NCBI GenBank assembly: GCA_018057705.1
Contig: JAGPDF010000044.1
Location: 1 to 37,558 of the forward strand
Direction of reading: 5' to 3'
From: Thermoanaerobaculia bacterium
GTDB lineage: Bacteria > Acidobacteriota > Thermoanaerobaculia > Multivoradales > JAGPDF01
DNA: 37,558 bases
Positions 7,210-15,869 of the stretch are shown here, in pieces. A program made the position numbers and the translations under genes. Under the pieces are notes generated by a model. That model worked only from the letters and a program-made list of their open reading frames with translations. It was not told the origin of the DNA and searched no databases. Position 1 is the first letter of the stretch. Every line of letters begins with the position of its first letter.

Positions 7210-8799
7210 ATGCCCCGGATCACCCGCCGCACCTTCGCCTGGCTGGCGGCGCTCGCGCCGGCTTCGATCGGCCGCGCTTTCGGCGCCCTCTGGAACGACG
7301 TCGGCCGACTCGGCGGCGGCGAGCACGAGCTCACGCTGCTCTATACCAACGACTTCCACAGCGCCTTCGAGCCGATCCCGGCCTACTGGCTCCCGGGCTC
7401 GCCACGGCTCGGCGGCGCCGCGCACCTCGCCACCCTGATCGACCGCCAGCGCGCCGCGGCGCGGACCACCTTCCTGCTCGACTCGGGCGACATGTTCACC
7501 GGCACGATGTCGGTTCTCACCCAGGGCGAAGCCTTGATGGAGATGATGACCGTGATGGGCTACGACGCGATGGGCGTCGGCAATCACGAGTTCGACTACG
7601 GCTGGGAGGTCTTCGAGCGCCAGATCACCCGGGTGCCGTTCCCGGTCCTCTGCTGCAATGTCCGCCACCTCGGTGCGCGGTCCCGCTTCTGCCGGCCCTA
7701 CACCCTCCTGGAGCGCAACGGCGTGCGCCTGGGCGTCATCGGGGTGATGGGCAGCCGGGCAGCGAAGTACACCATCATGCCGTCAAAGGTCGACGGGTTG
7801 CAGTTCACCGATCCCGTGGAGGAAGCGGCGGCCTGCGTCGAGGCTCTGCGGCCGGCCGTCGACCTCATCGTCGTGCTCGCCCACCAGGGCCTGCCCGGCC
7901 CGATGCAGACCGACGCCGAGAACGACCCCGACGTGCAGCGGCCGCTCGACGAGGACCTCGCCTTCTGCGGCGCCATCCCTGACATCGACGTCTACATCGC
8001 TGCGCATTCGCATCGCGGGCTCGAGACGCCTCTCGTCCATCCCGAAACCGGCACACTCCTCGTCCAGACCTACGGCTACGGCACGCGGCTCGGCGCGCTG
8101 CACCTGAAGCTCCGCGACCGCCGGGTGGTCGAGCATCGCGGCGAGCTGCTCAAGGTCTGGAGCGACGAGCTGCCGGCGCATCCCGCGGTGGCGGCGCGTG
8201 TCGGGCACTACCAGAAGATCGTCGGCAGTCAGATCGGCGGCGACATCGGGCGCGCAAGCGCGCGCTTCGTCCGCAAGTACAACACTGAGTCGCCGCTCGG
8301 CAGCTTCGTCGCCGACGTGATGCGGGAGCGTGCGCGCTGCGACGTCGGCTTCACCAACGCCGGTGGCCTGCGCGCCGACCTGCCGGCGGGTGGTCTGCAT
8401 CGCGGTCATGTCCTCGATGCGCTGCCTTTCATCAACACGCTCGTCACCCTCGACCTCTCCGGCAGAGACCTGCGCAGCGTCGTCGAGCAGGGCGCCTCGC
8501 TCACAGCCGGCATGGTCCAGGTTTCGGGGCTGCGCGCCGTCTACGATCTCGCCCGGCCGATCGGCAGCCGGGTGCTCGATCTTCGGGTGGGCGACCGCCC
8601 GGTCGAGGACGACCGGCGCTACCGCGTCGCCACCAACAGCTTCCTCGCCGAAGGCGGCGACCGCTACGAGTCGTTGCGCAACGGCCGGGAGCTCGCGCGC
8701 GACGCCCTCTTGAGCGACTGCGTCGTCGACCACCTCCGAGCCACGGGTACCATCGCGCCACCGCCGCCAGGTCGGCTGGTGCCCGCGCGCCGGACATAG
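7210..8799 (+). CDS. 5'-nucleotidase/UshA-family metallophosphoesterase, Tat-exported
   Basis: The product has 529 residues. It starts with a twin-arginine signal (TRRTFAWLAALAPA). The metallophosphatase domain shows all metal-site motifs: TNDFHS (Asp48, His50), SGDMF (Asp94), GNHEFD (Asn125, His126) and AAHSH (His266, His268). The C-terminal 5'-nucleotidase domain shows TESPLGSFVADVMRE, FTNAGGLRADLP, LPFINTLV and NSFLAEGGD. Enzymes of this type release phosphate or sulfate-linked groups from nucleotides and related esters outside the cytoplasm; the exact substrate is not readable. Tat export would suit loading of metals in the cytoplasm. It is monocistronic in appearance, with a stable inverted repeat behind it. 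Confidence 0.92.
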   Translation: MPRITRRTFAWLAALAPASIGRAFGALWNDVGRLGGGEHELTLLYTNDFHSAFEPIPAYWLPGSPRLGGAAHLATLIDRQRAAARTTFLLDSGDMFTGTMSVLTQGEALMEMMTVMGYDAMGVGNHEFDYGWEVFERQITRVPFPVLCCNVRHLGARSRFCRPYTLLERNGVRLGVIGVMGSRAAKYTIMPSKVDGLQFTDPVEEAAACVEALRPAVDLIVVLAHQGLPGPMQTDAENDPDVQRPLDEDLAFCGAIPDIDVYIAAHSHRGLETPLVHPETGTLLVQTYGYGTRLGALHLKLRDRRVVEHRGELLKVWSDELPAHPAVAARVGHYQKIVGSQIGGDIGRASARFVRKYNTESPLGSFVADVMRERARCDVGFTNAGGLRADLPAGGLHRGHVLDALPFINTLVTLDLSGRDLRSVVEQGASLTAGMVQVSGLRAVYDLARPIGSRVLDLRVGDRPVEDDRRYRVATNSFLAEGGDRYESLRNGRELARDALLSDCVVDHLRATGTIAPPPPGRLVPARRT

Positions 8800-8842
8800 T
8801 ACTGTCGCCCCCGATCCGCCACCGGCATCCGGAACGAAAGCT

Positions 8843-8876
8843 CGCCAGCACCGCATTCTCCCGAGCCGTGCTGGCG
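8843..8876. terminator. Perfect 9-bp inverted repeat between phosphoesterase and cupredoxin genes
   Basis: CGCCAGCAC (8843-8851) and GTGCTGGCG (8868-8876) pair perfectly around a 16-nt loop, 44 nt after the phosphoesterase stop. No T-tract follows, so it would be a non-canonical terminator or an operator for the cupredoxin gene. Confidence 0.45.
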
Positions 8877-8901
8877 CGGGTAGCGTCAGAGGAGGGCAGC
8901 C

Positions 8902-9369
8902 ATGCAATCGCCTCGGGTTACGCGCTGGTGGAGCTCGGTCGCGCTCGCGACGATTCTTCAGGTCTCTCCTGCCGTCGCTGCACAGCGGTTTCACGCTCGT
9001 TTCGACCCGATCCCCGCGGGGCCGGTCCTGATCTTCAGCGACGACTTCGAGAGTGCCGGCACCTGCGATTGGGTCTCGACCGCGCCCTGCGCGCTCTACA
9101 TCCTCACGATTCCGCCGGGAACCGACAGCGGCGATCACGGCTTCCCGACCGTGATCCAGCTCCAGGTCGGTGCTGTCCTGCACATCGTCAACGGCGATCC
9201 GACGCCGCACCGGATCCATGCCAACAACAACATTGGACTCCTGCACCAGCCAACCTCGATGACCCAGGGCCAGGAGTACGTAGGGACGGTCAACCAGACA
9301 GGTCAGGACACTCTCTACTGCCACGACCACGGGACGGCCAGCGGCGAGCTCATCATCATCGTTCCCTAG
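8902..9369 (+). CDS. Secreted cupredoxin-like (plastocyanin-type) small protein
   Basis: The product has 155 residues. It has a signal peptide ending near AVAA (27), a short segment with the motif IFSDDFESAGTCDWVS (44-59), then a single cupredoxin fold. Probable copper ligands are His103 or His106 (TPHRIHANN) and the cluster Cys140-His141-Asp-His143 (YCHDHG). No Met axial ligand follows in the usual place. Such proteins carry electrons or hold copper outside the cytoplasm. A GAGGAGG ribosome site lies 5 nt before the ATG, unlike the apparently leaderless genes nearby. The D-x-F-E-x6-W motif recurs at the C-terminus of the LamG-like protein at 35110, so it may be a shared surface-protein signature. 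No partner oxidase is adjacent. Confidence 0.83.
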   Translation: MQSPRVTRWWSSVALATILQVSPAVAAQRFHARFDPIPAGPVLIFSDDFESAGTCDWVSTAPCALYILTIPPGTDSGDHGFPTVIQLQVGAVLHIVNGDPTPHRIHANNNIGLLHQPTSMTQGQEYVGTVNQTGQDTLYCHDHGTASGELIIIVP

Positions 9370-9428
9370 GCACAGGCGTCCCCATCCGCTTCACGCCGCA
9401 GAGTCCGGCAGATCGCCGCGCCGTCGGG

Positions 9429-9434
9429 TAGGAT
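9429..9434 (+). promoter_or_regulatory. Possible -10 box (TAGGAT) of kinase gene K2
   Basis: TAGGAT ends 10 nt before the TTG start. The surrounding GTCGGGTAGGATC...GAATTGATCGG is nearly the same upstream of K4 (28201-28230), so the promoter seems to have been copied along with the gene. Confidence 0.5.
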
Positions 9435-9444
9435 CGGCGGCGAA

Positions 9445-12201
9445 TTGATCGGCAAACGACTGGGCCCCTACGAGGTCACCGCCAAGCTCGGCGAGGGCGG
9501 CATGGGTGAGGTCTATCGCGCCACCGACACCAGGCTCAAGCGCGAAGTGGCGATCAAAGTGCTGCCGGCGGCGTTCACCGCCGACCCGGAACGGCTCGCC
9601 CGCTTCGAGCGCGAAGCGCAGCTCCTCGCGCAGCTGAACCACACCAACATCGCGCAGATTTACGGCCTCGAGACCAGCGGCGCGATCCACGCCCTCGTGA
9701 TGGAGCTCGTCCCCGGTCCGACGCTCGCCGAGCGCCTCGAATCCGGGCCTCTTCCCTTTGCCGAGAGCCTTTCTTTGGCGCTGCAGATCGCGCAGGCGCT
9801 CGAAGAGGCCCACGAGAAGGGGATCGTCCATCGTGACCTCAAACCCCAGAACATCAAGGCTCCCAGTGAAGGCAAGGCCAAGGTCCTCGACTTCGGGTTG
9901 GCCAAGGCGATGGAGGCGACCCCCGGCGCCGCGTCCGCCGCCGACCTCGCGCGCTCGCCGACGCTGATGAACTCCCCCACCCTCACTGCGGTCCGCGGCA
10001 CGCAGATCGGCATGATCCTGGGCACCGCGGCCTACATGGCGCCGGAGCAGGCAAAGGGCAAGACGGTCGACAAGCGGGCCGACATCTGGGCGTTCGGCGT
10101 CGTGCTCTTCGAGATGCTGACCGGTCGCCCCCTGTTCGGCGGCGAGACCGTTTCCGAGACGATCGCCGAAGTCCTCAAGCAGGAGATCGACTTCACGAAG
10201 TTGCCTGCAGGCCTTCCAGCCAGTGTCGGGCGGCTCCTTCGGCGGTGCCTCGAACGCGATCCGCAGCGCCGCCTGCGCGATATCGGCGAGGCGCGACTGC
10301 TGATCGAAGGCGCGCTCGCCGGCGAACCGGAGGCCGCGGGAGGGTCGGTCGAGGGGGCTGCCTGGAAGATCTCGACTCCTTCGGGATCGTTCCTGGTCAC
10401 CAGCTACCGCATCGGGATCGCCGCCGCGATCGCCGGAGCCGCCCTGATCGGTCTCGCGGCGGGCCGTCTCGTGCAGTCTTCTGAATCCGCCCGGACCGCG
10501 AAGGCGATCCGCGCCACGATCGCGCTCCCGCAAGGGCTCGAGCTCGACGGAGTCGGAGCGCCCGAGATCGCGATTTCTCCGGACGGCTCGACGCTCGCCT
10601 TTCTGGCGCGGGGCGAGAGCGGGCCGCAACAACTGTACGTGCGGCGCCTCGACGGCGACGAAGCGAGGTTGGTGCCCGGAAGCGAAACCGCCGAGGGCCC
10701 GTTCTTCTCGCCCGATGGCAAGTGGGTCGCCTTCGCGGTCGGCGTCTCCGGCCTGGGCGGCGGCGTTCCGCGTGAGCTGCGGAAGCAGTCGCTCGAAACC
10801 GGGCTGACCCAGACGGTCGCTCCGATCCAGGACTATTTCGGCGGCGCCTGGCGGAACGACGGCACGATCTTCTTCGTCGACGCCACCGACGGAACCGTCT
10901 CGTCGGTTCCGGCGAGCGGCGGCAAGCCGACGCTCGCGGTCGCCAGGGCGAGCGAGCGCGGCGAGTCGCCGCCGGTGGCGCTCTTCTGGCCCGAGCTGCT
11001 GCCCGACGGAGGCGCGCTCGTCTTCAGCACGCTCGGGCGCCCGACCGGCGAGCTGGTGGTGCTCGACCTCGGCTCGGGCGTTCTCACCCGCCTCGGCGTG
11101 AACGGCATGAGCCCACGCTACCTGCCGACCGGGCACCTCGCCTTCGGCGGCGAGAGCGGATCGCTCGAGGTCGTGCCGTTCGACGCCGACGAGCGTCGGA
11201 TCCTCGGCGCGCCGGTGGCGATGCTCGCCGGCCTCGCGCGGGCGCGGAATCGATCGGCGACCTTCGCGGTCGCCGCGGACGGGACTCTGGTCTATGCGAC
11301 CGGCTACTTGAGCAACAGTCGTCACGAGCCGATGCGAGTGGTGCGCGCCTCGCGCGGCGGGCTGTTCGAAACCCTGCCGATCGAGCCCGATCTCTACGGC
11401 CGCGCGCTCGCGTCCACGCCGGACGGGCGGCGCCTCGCGCTGGCGCGCGAAGACCGTGGCGCCTGGGTCGTCGATCTCGCGCGGGGCACTCGGACCCGGG
11501 TCGCCGGCGACGAGATCACCGGCGCGATGGGTGTCGCCTGGTCGCCCGGCGGCGACCAGCTCGCCTGGATCGCGAAGCCGCCCGAAGGCGACGACGTCGC
11601 CGTGATCGTTCAGCCGAGCGACGGACGAGGAGCTCCGCGGGCGCTCGGCGTGAGGGACAGCGATCTCAGCGTCGCCGGCTGGATGCCGGACGGCCGCGAG
11701 CTGGTCGTCAGTCGTTGGGGAGCCTCGGCGACGATCGAGCGCGTGCCCCTCGCCGGCGAGAGCGAGGTCGTGTGGCGGGATCCCGGCTCGGTCAGCTCGA
11801 GCGCTCTGTCGCCGGACGGCGAACTCGTCGCTTTCGAATCGGACGCCGGAGAGGGTTACGAGATCTACCTCCTCTCCCTCGCCACGGGCGCACGCACGCA
11901 GGTGACCGGGACGGGCGGGCGCGCTCCGTTCTGGTCGCACGACGGTCGCGAGCTCTTCTTTCGACGCGGCCCGGCGGTCCTCGCGGTTGAGGTTTCGACC
12001 GCGGCCGACGGCTCGCCCCGCATCGGGCGCGAAGTGCGGCTGTTCGACTGGCCCGCGGCCTACAAGGTCGTCGCTGGAGCCGACGGCTCCTTCTACGGCA
12101 CCGAGCCGGTTCCCGGCGCCGCGACGCAGACGAGCCTCGAGCTCCAGACCGGCTGGCTCGAGAGCGTGAGGCGGCTGGCGAGCGCGGGAAAGAGGAACTG
12201 A
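9445..12201 (+). CDS. Receptor-type Ser/Thr protein kinase with C-terminal PD40 propeller (K2)
   Basis: The product has 918 residues and opens with [19 protein letters not shown]. Kinase landmarks: Lys38, HRDLKPQN with Asp131, DFG at 149-151 and MAPEQ near 198. One membrane helix lies at about 322-341. The propeller half begins near 365 with repeats such as IAISPDGSTLAFLA, FFSPDGKWVAFAV, LSPDGELVAFES and WSHDGRELFFRRG. The TTG start has no ribosome site. K3 begins 30 nt after its stop, so the two are probably co-transcribed. From 10054 to 10193 the DNA is identical to K3 (12841-12980), while the propellers differ, which points to recent duplication or gene conversion limited to the kinase half. 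The signal sensed is unknown. Confidence 0.93.
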   Translation: MIGKRLGPYEVTAKLGEGGMGEVYRATDTRLKREVAIKVLPAAFTADPERLARFEREAQLLAQLNHTNIAQIYGLETSGAIHALVMELVPGPTLAERLESGPLPFAESLSLALQIAQALEEAHEKGIVHRDLKPQNIKAPSEGKAKVLDFGLAKAMEATPGAASAADLARSPTLMNSPTLTAVRGTQIGMILGTAAYMAPEQAKGKTVDKRADIWAFGVVLFEMLTGRPLFGGETVSETIAEVLKQEIDFTKLPAGLPASVGRLLRRCLERDPQRRLRDIGEARLLIEGALAGEPEAAGGSVEGAAWKISTPSGSFLVTSYRIGIAAAIAGAALIGLAAGRLVQSSESARTAKAIRATIALPQGLELDGVGAPEIAISPDGSTLAFLARGESGPQQLYVRRLDGDEARLVPGSETAEGPFFSPDGKWVAFAVGVSGLGGGVPRELRKQSLETGLTQTVAPIQDYFGGAWRNDGTIFFVDATDGTVSSVPASGGKPTLAVARASERGESPPVALFWPELLPDGGALVFSTLGRPTGELVVLDLGSGVLTRLGVNGMSPRYLPTGHLAFGGESGSLEVVPFDADERRILGAPVAMLAGLARARNRSATFAVAADGTLVYATGYLSNSRHEPMRVVRASRGGLFETLPIEPDLYGRALASTPDGRRLALAREDRGAWVVDLARGTRTRVAGDEITGAMGVAWSPGGDQLAWIAKPPEGDDVAVIVQPSDGRGAPRALGVRDSDLSVAGWMPDGRELVVSRWGASATIERVPLAGESEVVWRDPGSVSSSALSPDGELVAFESDAGEGYEIYLLSLATGARTQVTGTGGRAPFWSHDGRELFFRRGPAVLAVEVSTAADGSPRIGREVRLFDWPAAYKVVAGADGSFYGTEPVPGAATQTSLELQTGWLESVRRLASAGKRN

Positions 12202-12231
12202 GTTGAGATCGCGAGAGAGGGAGCCGAAACT

Positions 12232-14988
12232 GTGATCGGCAGGCGTCTGGGTCCGTACGAGATCACCGCCAAGCTCGGCGAAGGCGGCATGGGCGAGGTT
12301 TACCGCGCCACCGACACCAAGCTCAAGCGCGAAGTCGCGATCAAGGTACTGCCACAGGAGTTCACCGCGGACAAGGAGCGCCTGGCGAGATTCGAGCGCG
12401 AGGCACAGCTCCTCGCCCAGCTCCACCATCCCAACATCGCCTCGATCTTCGGCCTCGAAGAATCCGACGGCGTGCGCGCTCTCGTCATGGAGCTCGTCCC
12501 CGGACCGACGCTCGCCGACCGCCTCGAATCCGGAGCCTTTTCCATTACTGAAAGCCTTTCTACCGCGCTCCAGATCGCGCAGGCGCTGGAAGAGGCGCAC
12601 GAGAAGGGGATCGTCCATCGTGACCTCAAACCCCAGAACATCAAGGCTCCCAGTGAAGGCGTGGCCAAGGTCCTCGACTTCGGGTTGGCCAAGGCGATGG
12701 AGGCGACTCCCGGCGCCGCGTCCGCCGCCGACCTCGCGCGCTCGCCGACGCTGATGAACTCCCCGACCCTTACTGCGGTCCACGGCACGCAGCTCGGCAT
12801 GATCCTGGGGACGGCGGCCTACATGGCGCCGGAGCAGGCGAAGGGCAAGACGGTCGACAAGCGGGCCGACATCTGGGCGTTCGGCGTCGTGCTCTTCGAG
12901 ATGCTGACCGGTCGCCCCCTGTTCGGCGGCGAGACCGTTTCCGAGACGATCGCCGAAGTCCTCAAGCAGGAGATCGACTTTGCGGCCCTCCCGGCAGCGC
13001 TTCCGGCCGGCATTGCGCAGCTCCTTCGGCGATGCCTCGAGCGGAATCCGCAGCGCCGCCTGCGCGACATCGGCGAGGCGCGCATCGCGCTCGAGCAGGC
13101 GCTCGCTCCCGGAGCGGGCGAGGTCGTGCCCGCGCGCTCCCTGCCACCCGAAGGCGCCGTGTCCTGGCGACGCGCGCTGCCATGGGCTGTGGCCGCCTTG
13201 CTCGCTTCTGCCGTCGTCGCCCTCTGGATCGCGGGCCGGGGCCCGGAAGGGGCTCCGGCGCGTCCGCCGATCGTTCTCGCCGCTCGCCTCCCCGTCGGCC
13301 TCGCCTTGCCGCTCGACAACCGCGGGCTCTACGGCCAGACCGGCCTGCTCGCGATCTCGCGCGACGGCCGGCGCATCGCCTTCACCGCCGGACCGGGCGA
13401 CGAGACGCACCTCTTCATCCGCAACCTCGACAGCGCCAAACTCGTCCCGATCGAGGGCACCAGCGGCGCGAGCAGCCCGTTCTTCTCGCCCGACGGGCGG
13501 TGGATCGGTTTCTTCGTTCCCGGGAAGCTGCGCAAGATCGCGGTCGACGGCGGCAAGCCGATCGATCTCGCCGACGCGAGCCTCGACCGCGGAGCTGCCT
13601 GGTGCCCCGACGGATCGATCGTCTTCCCGACCAACGTGACCTCGGGGCTCGTCCGTCTGCCACCGGGCGGCGGGCCGCCCGTCCCGCTGACGCAGCTCGA
13701 CCCCGCCCAGGGCGAGCGCACGCATCGCTGGCCGGCGGTCCTGCCGGGCGGCAAGGAGGTGGCCTTCACGGTCGGACGTGTGGGCCAGCCGGGTGACTAC
13801 GAGTCGGCGGCGATCGACGCCGTCGAGCTCGCGACCGGCAAGCGCCGTCCGCTGTTCCGCGGCGCCAGCATGGTGCGCTTCACCTCCACCGGCCACGCCC
13901 TCCTCGCGCGCGAAGGCCAGGTGCTCGCCATGCCGCTCGCCGGGGCTTCGGGGGCGACGACCGAGGATGCCGCGCAGGTGCTCTCGGGCGTCGCCGGACT
14001 CGCCGCGAGCGGCGTGCTCTACTTCGACGTCGCCGACGACGGCACGCTGGTCTACGCGGAAAGCGATCCTGGAGCGAACCGCCTCGAGCTCGCCTGGCTC
14101 ACGCGCTCGGGAGCTCTCGAGAGCCTCGGCTTGCCGCCGCGCGAGTACCAGGGGCCGCGAATCTCACCCGACGGCAAGAAGATCGCCGTCACCATCGGCC
14201 CGAGCGGCGGGCGCTCGGGCGACGTCTGGATTCACGATCCCGCGAGCGCAGCGCTCACCAAGCTCTCCTTCGAGGGCCGCAGTTGGACGCCGATCTGGAG
14301 CCGCGACGCACGCGACGTCACTTACGCCACGATCCTGCCGGAGGGAGGGGACCAGCTCCTGATGCGCCCGGCGACCGGCGGCGAAGAGCCGAAGACGGTA
14401 TTCGCCTTCGAGCAGGGCCTGGCGCGACAACCGGTCGCCTGGATGCCGGACGGTTCGCTCCTGGCGTGGGAAGACGCCGGCACTCCCACCGTCGGCAACA
14501 TCGTCTACTTCCCTCCGGGCGCCCGCGAGCCGCTGCCGTTCGCGAAGACTGCGGCGATCGAGATCCAGGCCACCGCCTCGCCCGATGGGCGCTTCGTCGC
14601 CTACGCCCACGATGCGAGCGGCATCTCCGAAATCTACGTCCAGCCGTTTCCGCCGACCGGCGCGAAGTGGCAGGTCGTGACCGGCGGATCGATGCCGCTC
14701 TGGTCGCCGGACGGGCGTGAGCTCTTCTTCCTCCAGGGACGGAGCCTCATGACGGCGCCGATCTCGACCGCCGGCACCTTCAGCGTCGGCGCGCCGCGCA
14801 AGCTCTTCGACATGCCGCCTGCGCTCCTCCTGTCGACCGACACGACGACCAACTTCGACATCGCCCCGGATGGCCGCTTTCTGGTGGTGCGCCAGACCTC
14901 GCAGGAGAACATGGCGGGCCACATCGTCGTCGCTCTCGACTGGTTCCAAACCCTGCGCAAACTCGCCCCGCTCCCGGCCGCCCGATGA
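12232..14988 (+). CDS. Receptor-type Ser/Thr protein kinase with C-terminal PD40 propeller (K3)
   Basis: The product has 918 residues with a GTG start preceded by a purine-rich GAGAGAGGGAG stretch. Kinase landmarks match K2 (Lys38, Asp131 in [16 protein letters not shown]), with the activation-loop RSPTLMNSPTLTA run. One membrane helix lies at about 318-338. The propeller repeats include LAISRDGRRIAFTAG, FFSPDGRWIGFF, ISPDGKKIAVTIG, SPDGRFVAYAHDASG and LWSPDGRELFFLQG. It is the second gene of the K2-K3 pair. Its N-lobe (12360-12590) departs from K2 more than the C-lobe does, for example FGLEESDGVRALVMEL against YGLETSGAIHALVMEL, so the identical block is a patch rather than an even spread. 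A dead kinase C-terminus lies just behind it. Confidence 0.93.
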   Translation: MIGRRLGPYEITAKLGEGGMGEVYRATDTKLKREVAIKVLPQEFTADKERLARFEREAQLLAQLHHPNIASIFGLEESDGVRALVMELVPGPTLADRLESGAFSITESLSTALQIAQALEEAHEKGIVHRDLKPQNIKAPSEGVAKVLDFGLAKAMEATPGAASAADLARSPTLMNSPTLTAVHGTQLGMILGTAAYMAPEQAKGKTVDKRADIWAFGVVLFEMLTGRPLFGGETVSETIAEVLKQEIDFAALPAALPAGIAQLLRRCLERNPQRRLRDIGEARIALEQALAPGAGEVVPARSLPPEGAVSWRRALPWAVAALLASAVVALWIAGRGPEGAPARPPIVLAARLPVGLALPLDNRGLYGQTGLLAISRDGRRIAFTAGPGDETHLFIRNLDSAKLVPIEGTSGASSPFFSPDGRWIGFFVPGKLRKIAVDGGKPIDLADASLDRGAAWCPDGSIVFPTNVTSGLVRLPPGGGPPVPLTQLDPAQGERTHRWPAVLPGGKEVAFTVGRVGQPGDYESAAIDAVELATGKRRPLFRGASMVRFTSTGHALLAREGQVLAMPLAGASGATTEDAAQVLSGVAGLAASGVLYFDVADDGTLVYAESDPGANRLELAWLTRSGALESLGLPPREYQGPRISPDGKKIAVTIGPSGGRSGDVWIHDPASAALTKLSFEGRSWTPIWSRDARDVTYATILPEGGDQLLMRPATGGEEPKTVFAFEQGLARQPVAWMPDGSLLAWEDAGTPTVGNIVYFPPGAREPLPFAKTAAIEIQATASPDGRFVAYAHDASGISEIYVQPFPPTGAKWQVVTGGSMPLWSPDGRELFFLQGRSLMTAPISTAGTFSVGAPRKLFDMPPALLLSTDTTTNFDIAPDGRFLVVRQTSQENMAGHIVVALDWFQTLRKLAPLPAAR

Positions 14989-15021
14989 GACCACTCCGTC
15001 GCGCCTCAGATTCCGTCGACT

Positions 15022-15108
15022 CCCCGTCTTGAGTCCCGAGAATCGCAGGCCATGGACGTGATCCTCAACTGGTTCCCCGAGCCCGCCAGCAAGGTGCCGG
15101 CGCGATGA
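15022..15108 (+). pseudogene. Kinase/propeller 3'-end remnant
   Basis: The frame ending at the TGA of 15106-15108 reads ...ESQAMDVILNWFPEPASKVPAR. The order hydrophobic strand, Trp, short basic tail is the way these kinases end: K3 finishes HIVVALDWFQTLRKLAP and K4 IRVVLGWRERLQ. No start or upstream part survives. It lies directly behind K3, so it is likely the tail of a deleted third tandem kinase. The stretch is short, so the match is suggestive only. Confidence 0.55.
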
Positions 15109-15146
15109 CTTCGCAGGGGGCCGGTCCTCTGCCAGGAGGTTCTGCC

Positions 15147-15707
15147 ATGGACTCCACCGCCGATCGCTGCCGGAAAGAATTCTCCCTGCAGGAAGCCCGC
15201 GTGCTGCTCGCCCGCACGCCGGCGGTTCTCGACGCCTGGCTGCGCAATCTGCCGGACGGGTGGGAGCGCGCCCACGAGGGCGGCGAGAGCTGGAGCCCCT
15301 TCGACGTCGTCGGCCATCTCATCCACGGCGAGAAGACCGACTGGATATCGCGGCTGACGCGGATCCTCGAGCACGCAACGGCCCTGCCGTTCGATGAGTT
15401 CGACCGCTTCGCACAGTTCCAGGACTGCTCGGGCAGGAGTCTCGAGGAGCTTCTCGACGAGTTTGCCAACCTTCGCGCCGCGAGCCTGCGGGCCCTCGAC
15501 GCATTGGCGCTCGACGAGTCGGCGCTCGAACGGCGGGGAATGCACCCGATTCTGGGCGAGGTCACCGCGCGGCAACTCCTCGCCACCTGGGTGGCACACG
15601 ATCACGATCACATCGTGCAGATCGCGCGCGTCCTCGCCAACCAGTACGCCGACGAAGTCGGTCCCTGGCGCCGGTTCCTGCGCATCATCTCCGGCCAACC
15701 CGGCTGA
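15147..15707 (+). CDS. DinB-like four-helix metal-binding protein
   Basis: The product has 186 residues. The pattern is that of the DinB/YfiT fold: N-terminal helix (SLQEARVLLARTPAVLDAWL), WSPFDVVGHLIHGEK with His57, and ATWVAHDHDHIVQIARV supplying further His ligands near 151-155. These three His usually hold a divalent metal. Members include thiol-dependent transferases and many proteins of unknown task, so no reaction is assigned. The ATG at 15147 is chosen because a strong AGGAGG lies 7 nt before it; the frame is open back to 15105 but has no ribosome site there. It stands alone between the kinase pair and the protease gene. Confidence 0.85.
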   Translation: MDSTADRCRKEFSLQEARVLLARTPAVLDAWLRNLPDGWERAHEGGESWSPFDVVGHLIHGEKTDWISRLTRILEHATALPFDEFDRFAQFQDCSGRSLEELLDEFANLRAASLRALDALALDESALERRGMHPILGEVTARQLLATWVAHDHDHIVQIARVLANQYADEVGPWRRFLRIISGQPG

Positions 15708-15804
15708 ACGGCGAGAAGGTCCGGCCCCGAGATGTCCCGGCGTCACTCGGTGATCCGCGCGTGACTTTCTCTCGGAGATCCCCGGAGCCGCGACCCGCAG
15801 CGGC

Positions 15805-15810
15805 TTGACA
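15805..15810 (+). promoter_or_regulatory. Possible -35 box (TTGACA) before the clostripain-family gene
   Basis: A perfect TTGACA lies 59 nt before the ATG at 15870. The best -10 at an 18-nt spacing is a weak CAGTGT. The gene also has a clear AAGGAG ribosome site, unlike the leaderless-looking genes. Confidence 0.35.
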
Positions 15811-15869
15811 GGATCGAGACCGGCAGGACAGTGTAGCGCCCGCCGTCCCGCAGACCCCAAGGAGATGCC

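Noticed and set aside
9391-13896. A 1501-codon open frame on the minus strand opposite K2 and K3
   Set aside because: It is antisense to two clear kinases, has the Arg/Glu/Asp-rich composition of a shadow frame in GC-rich DNA, and repeats itself because the kinases do.
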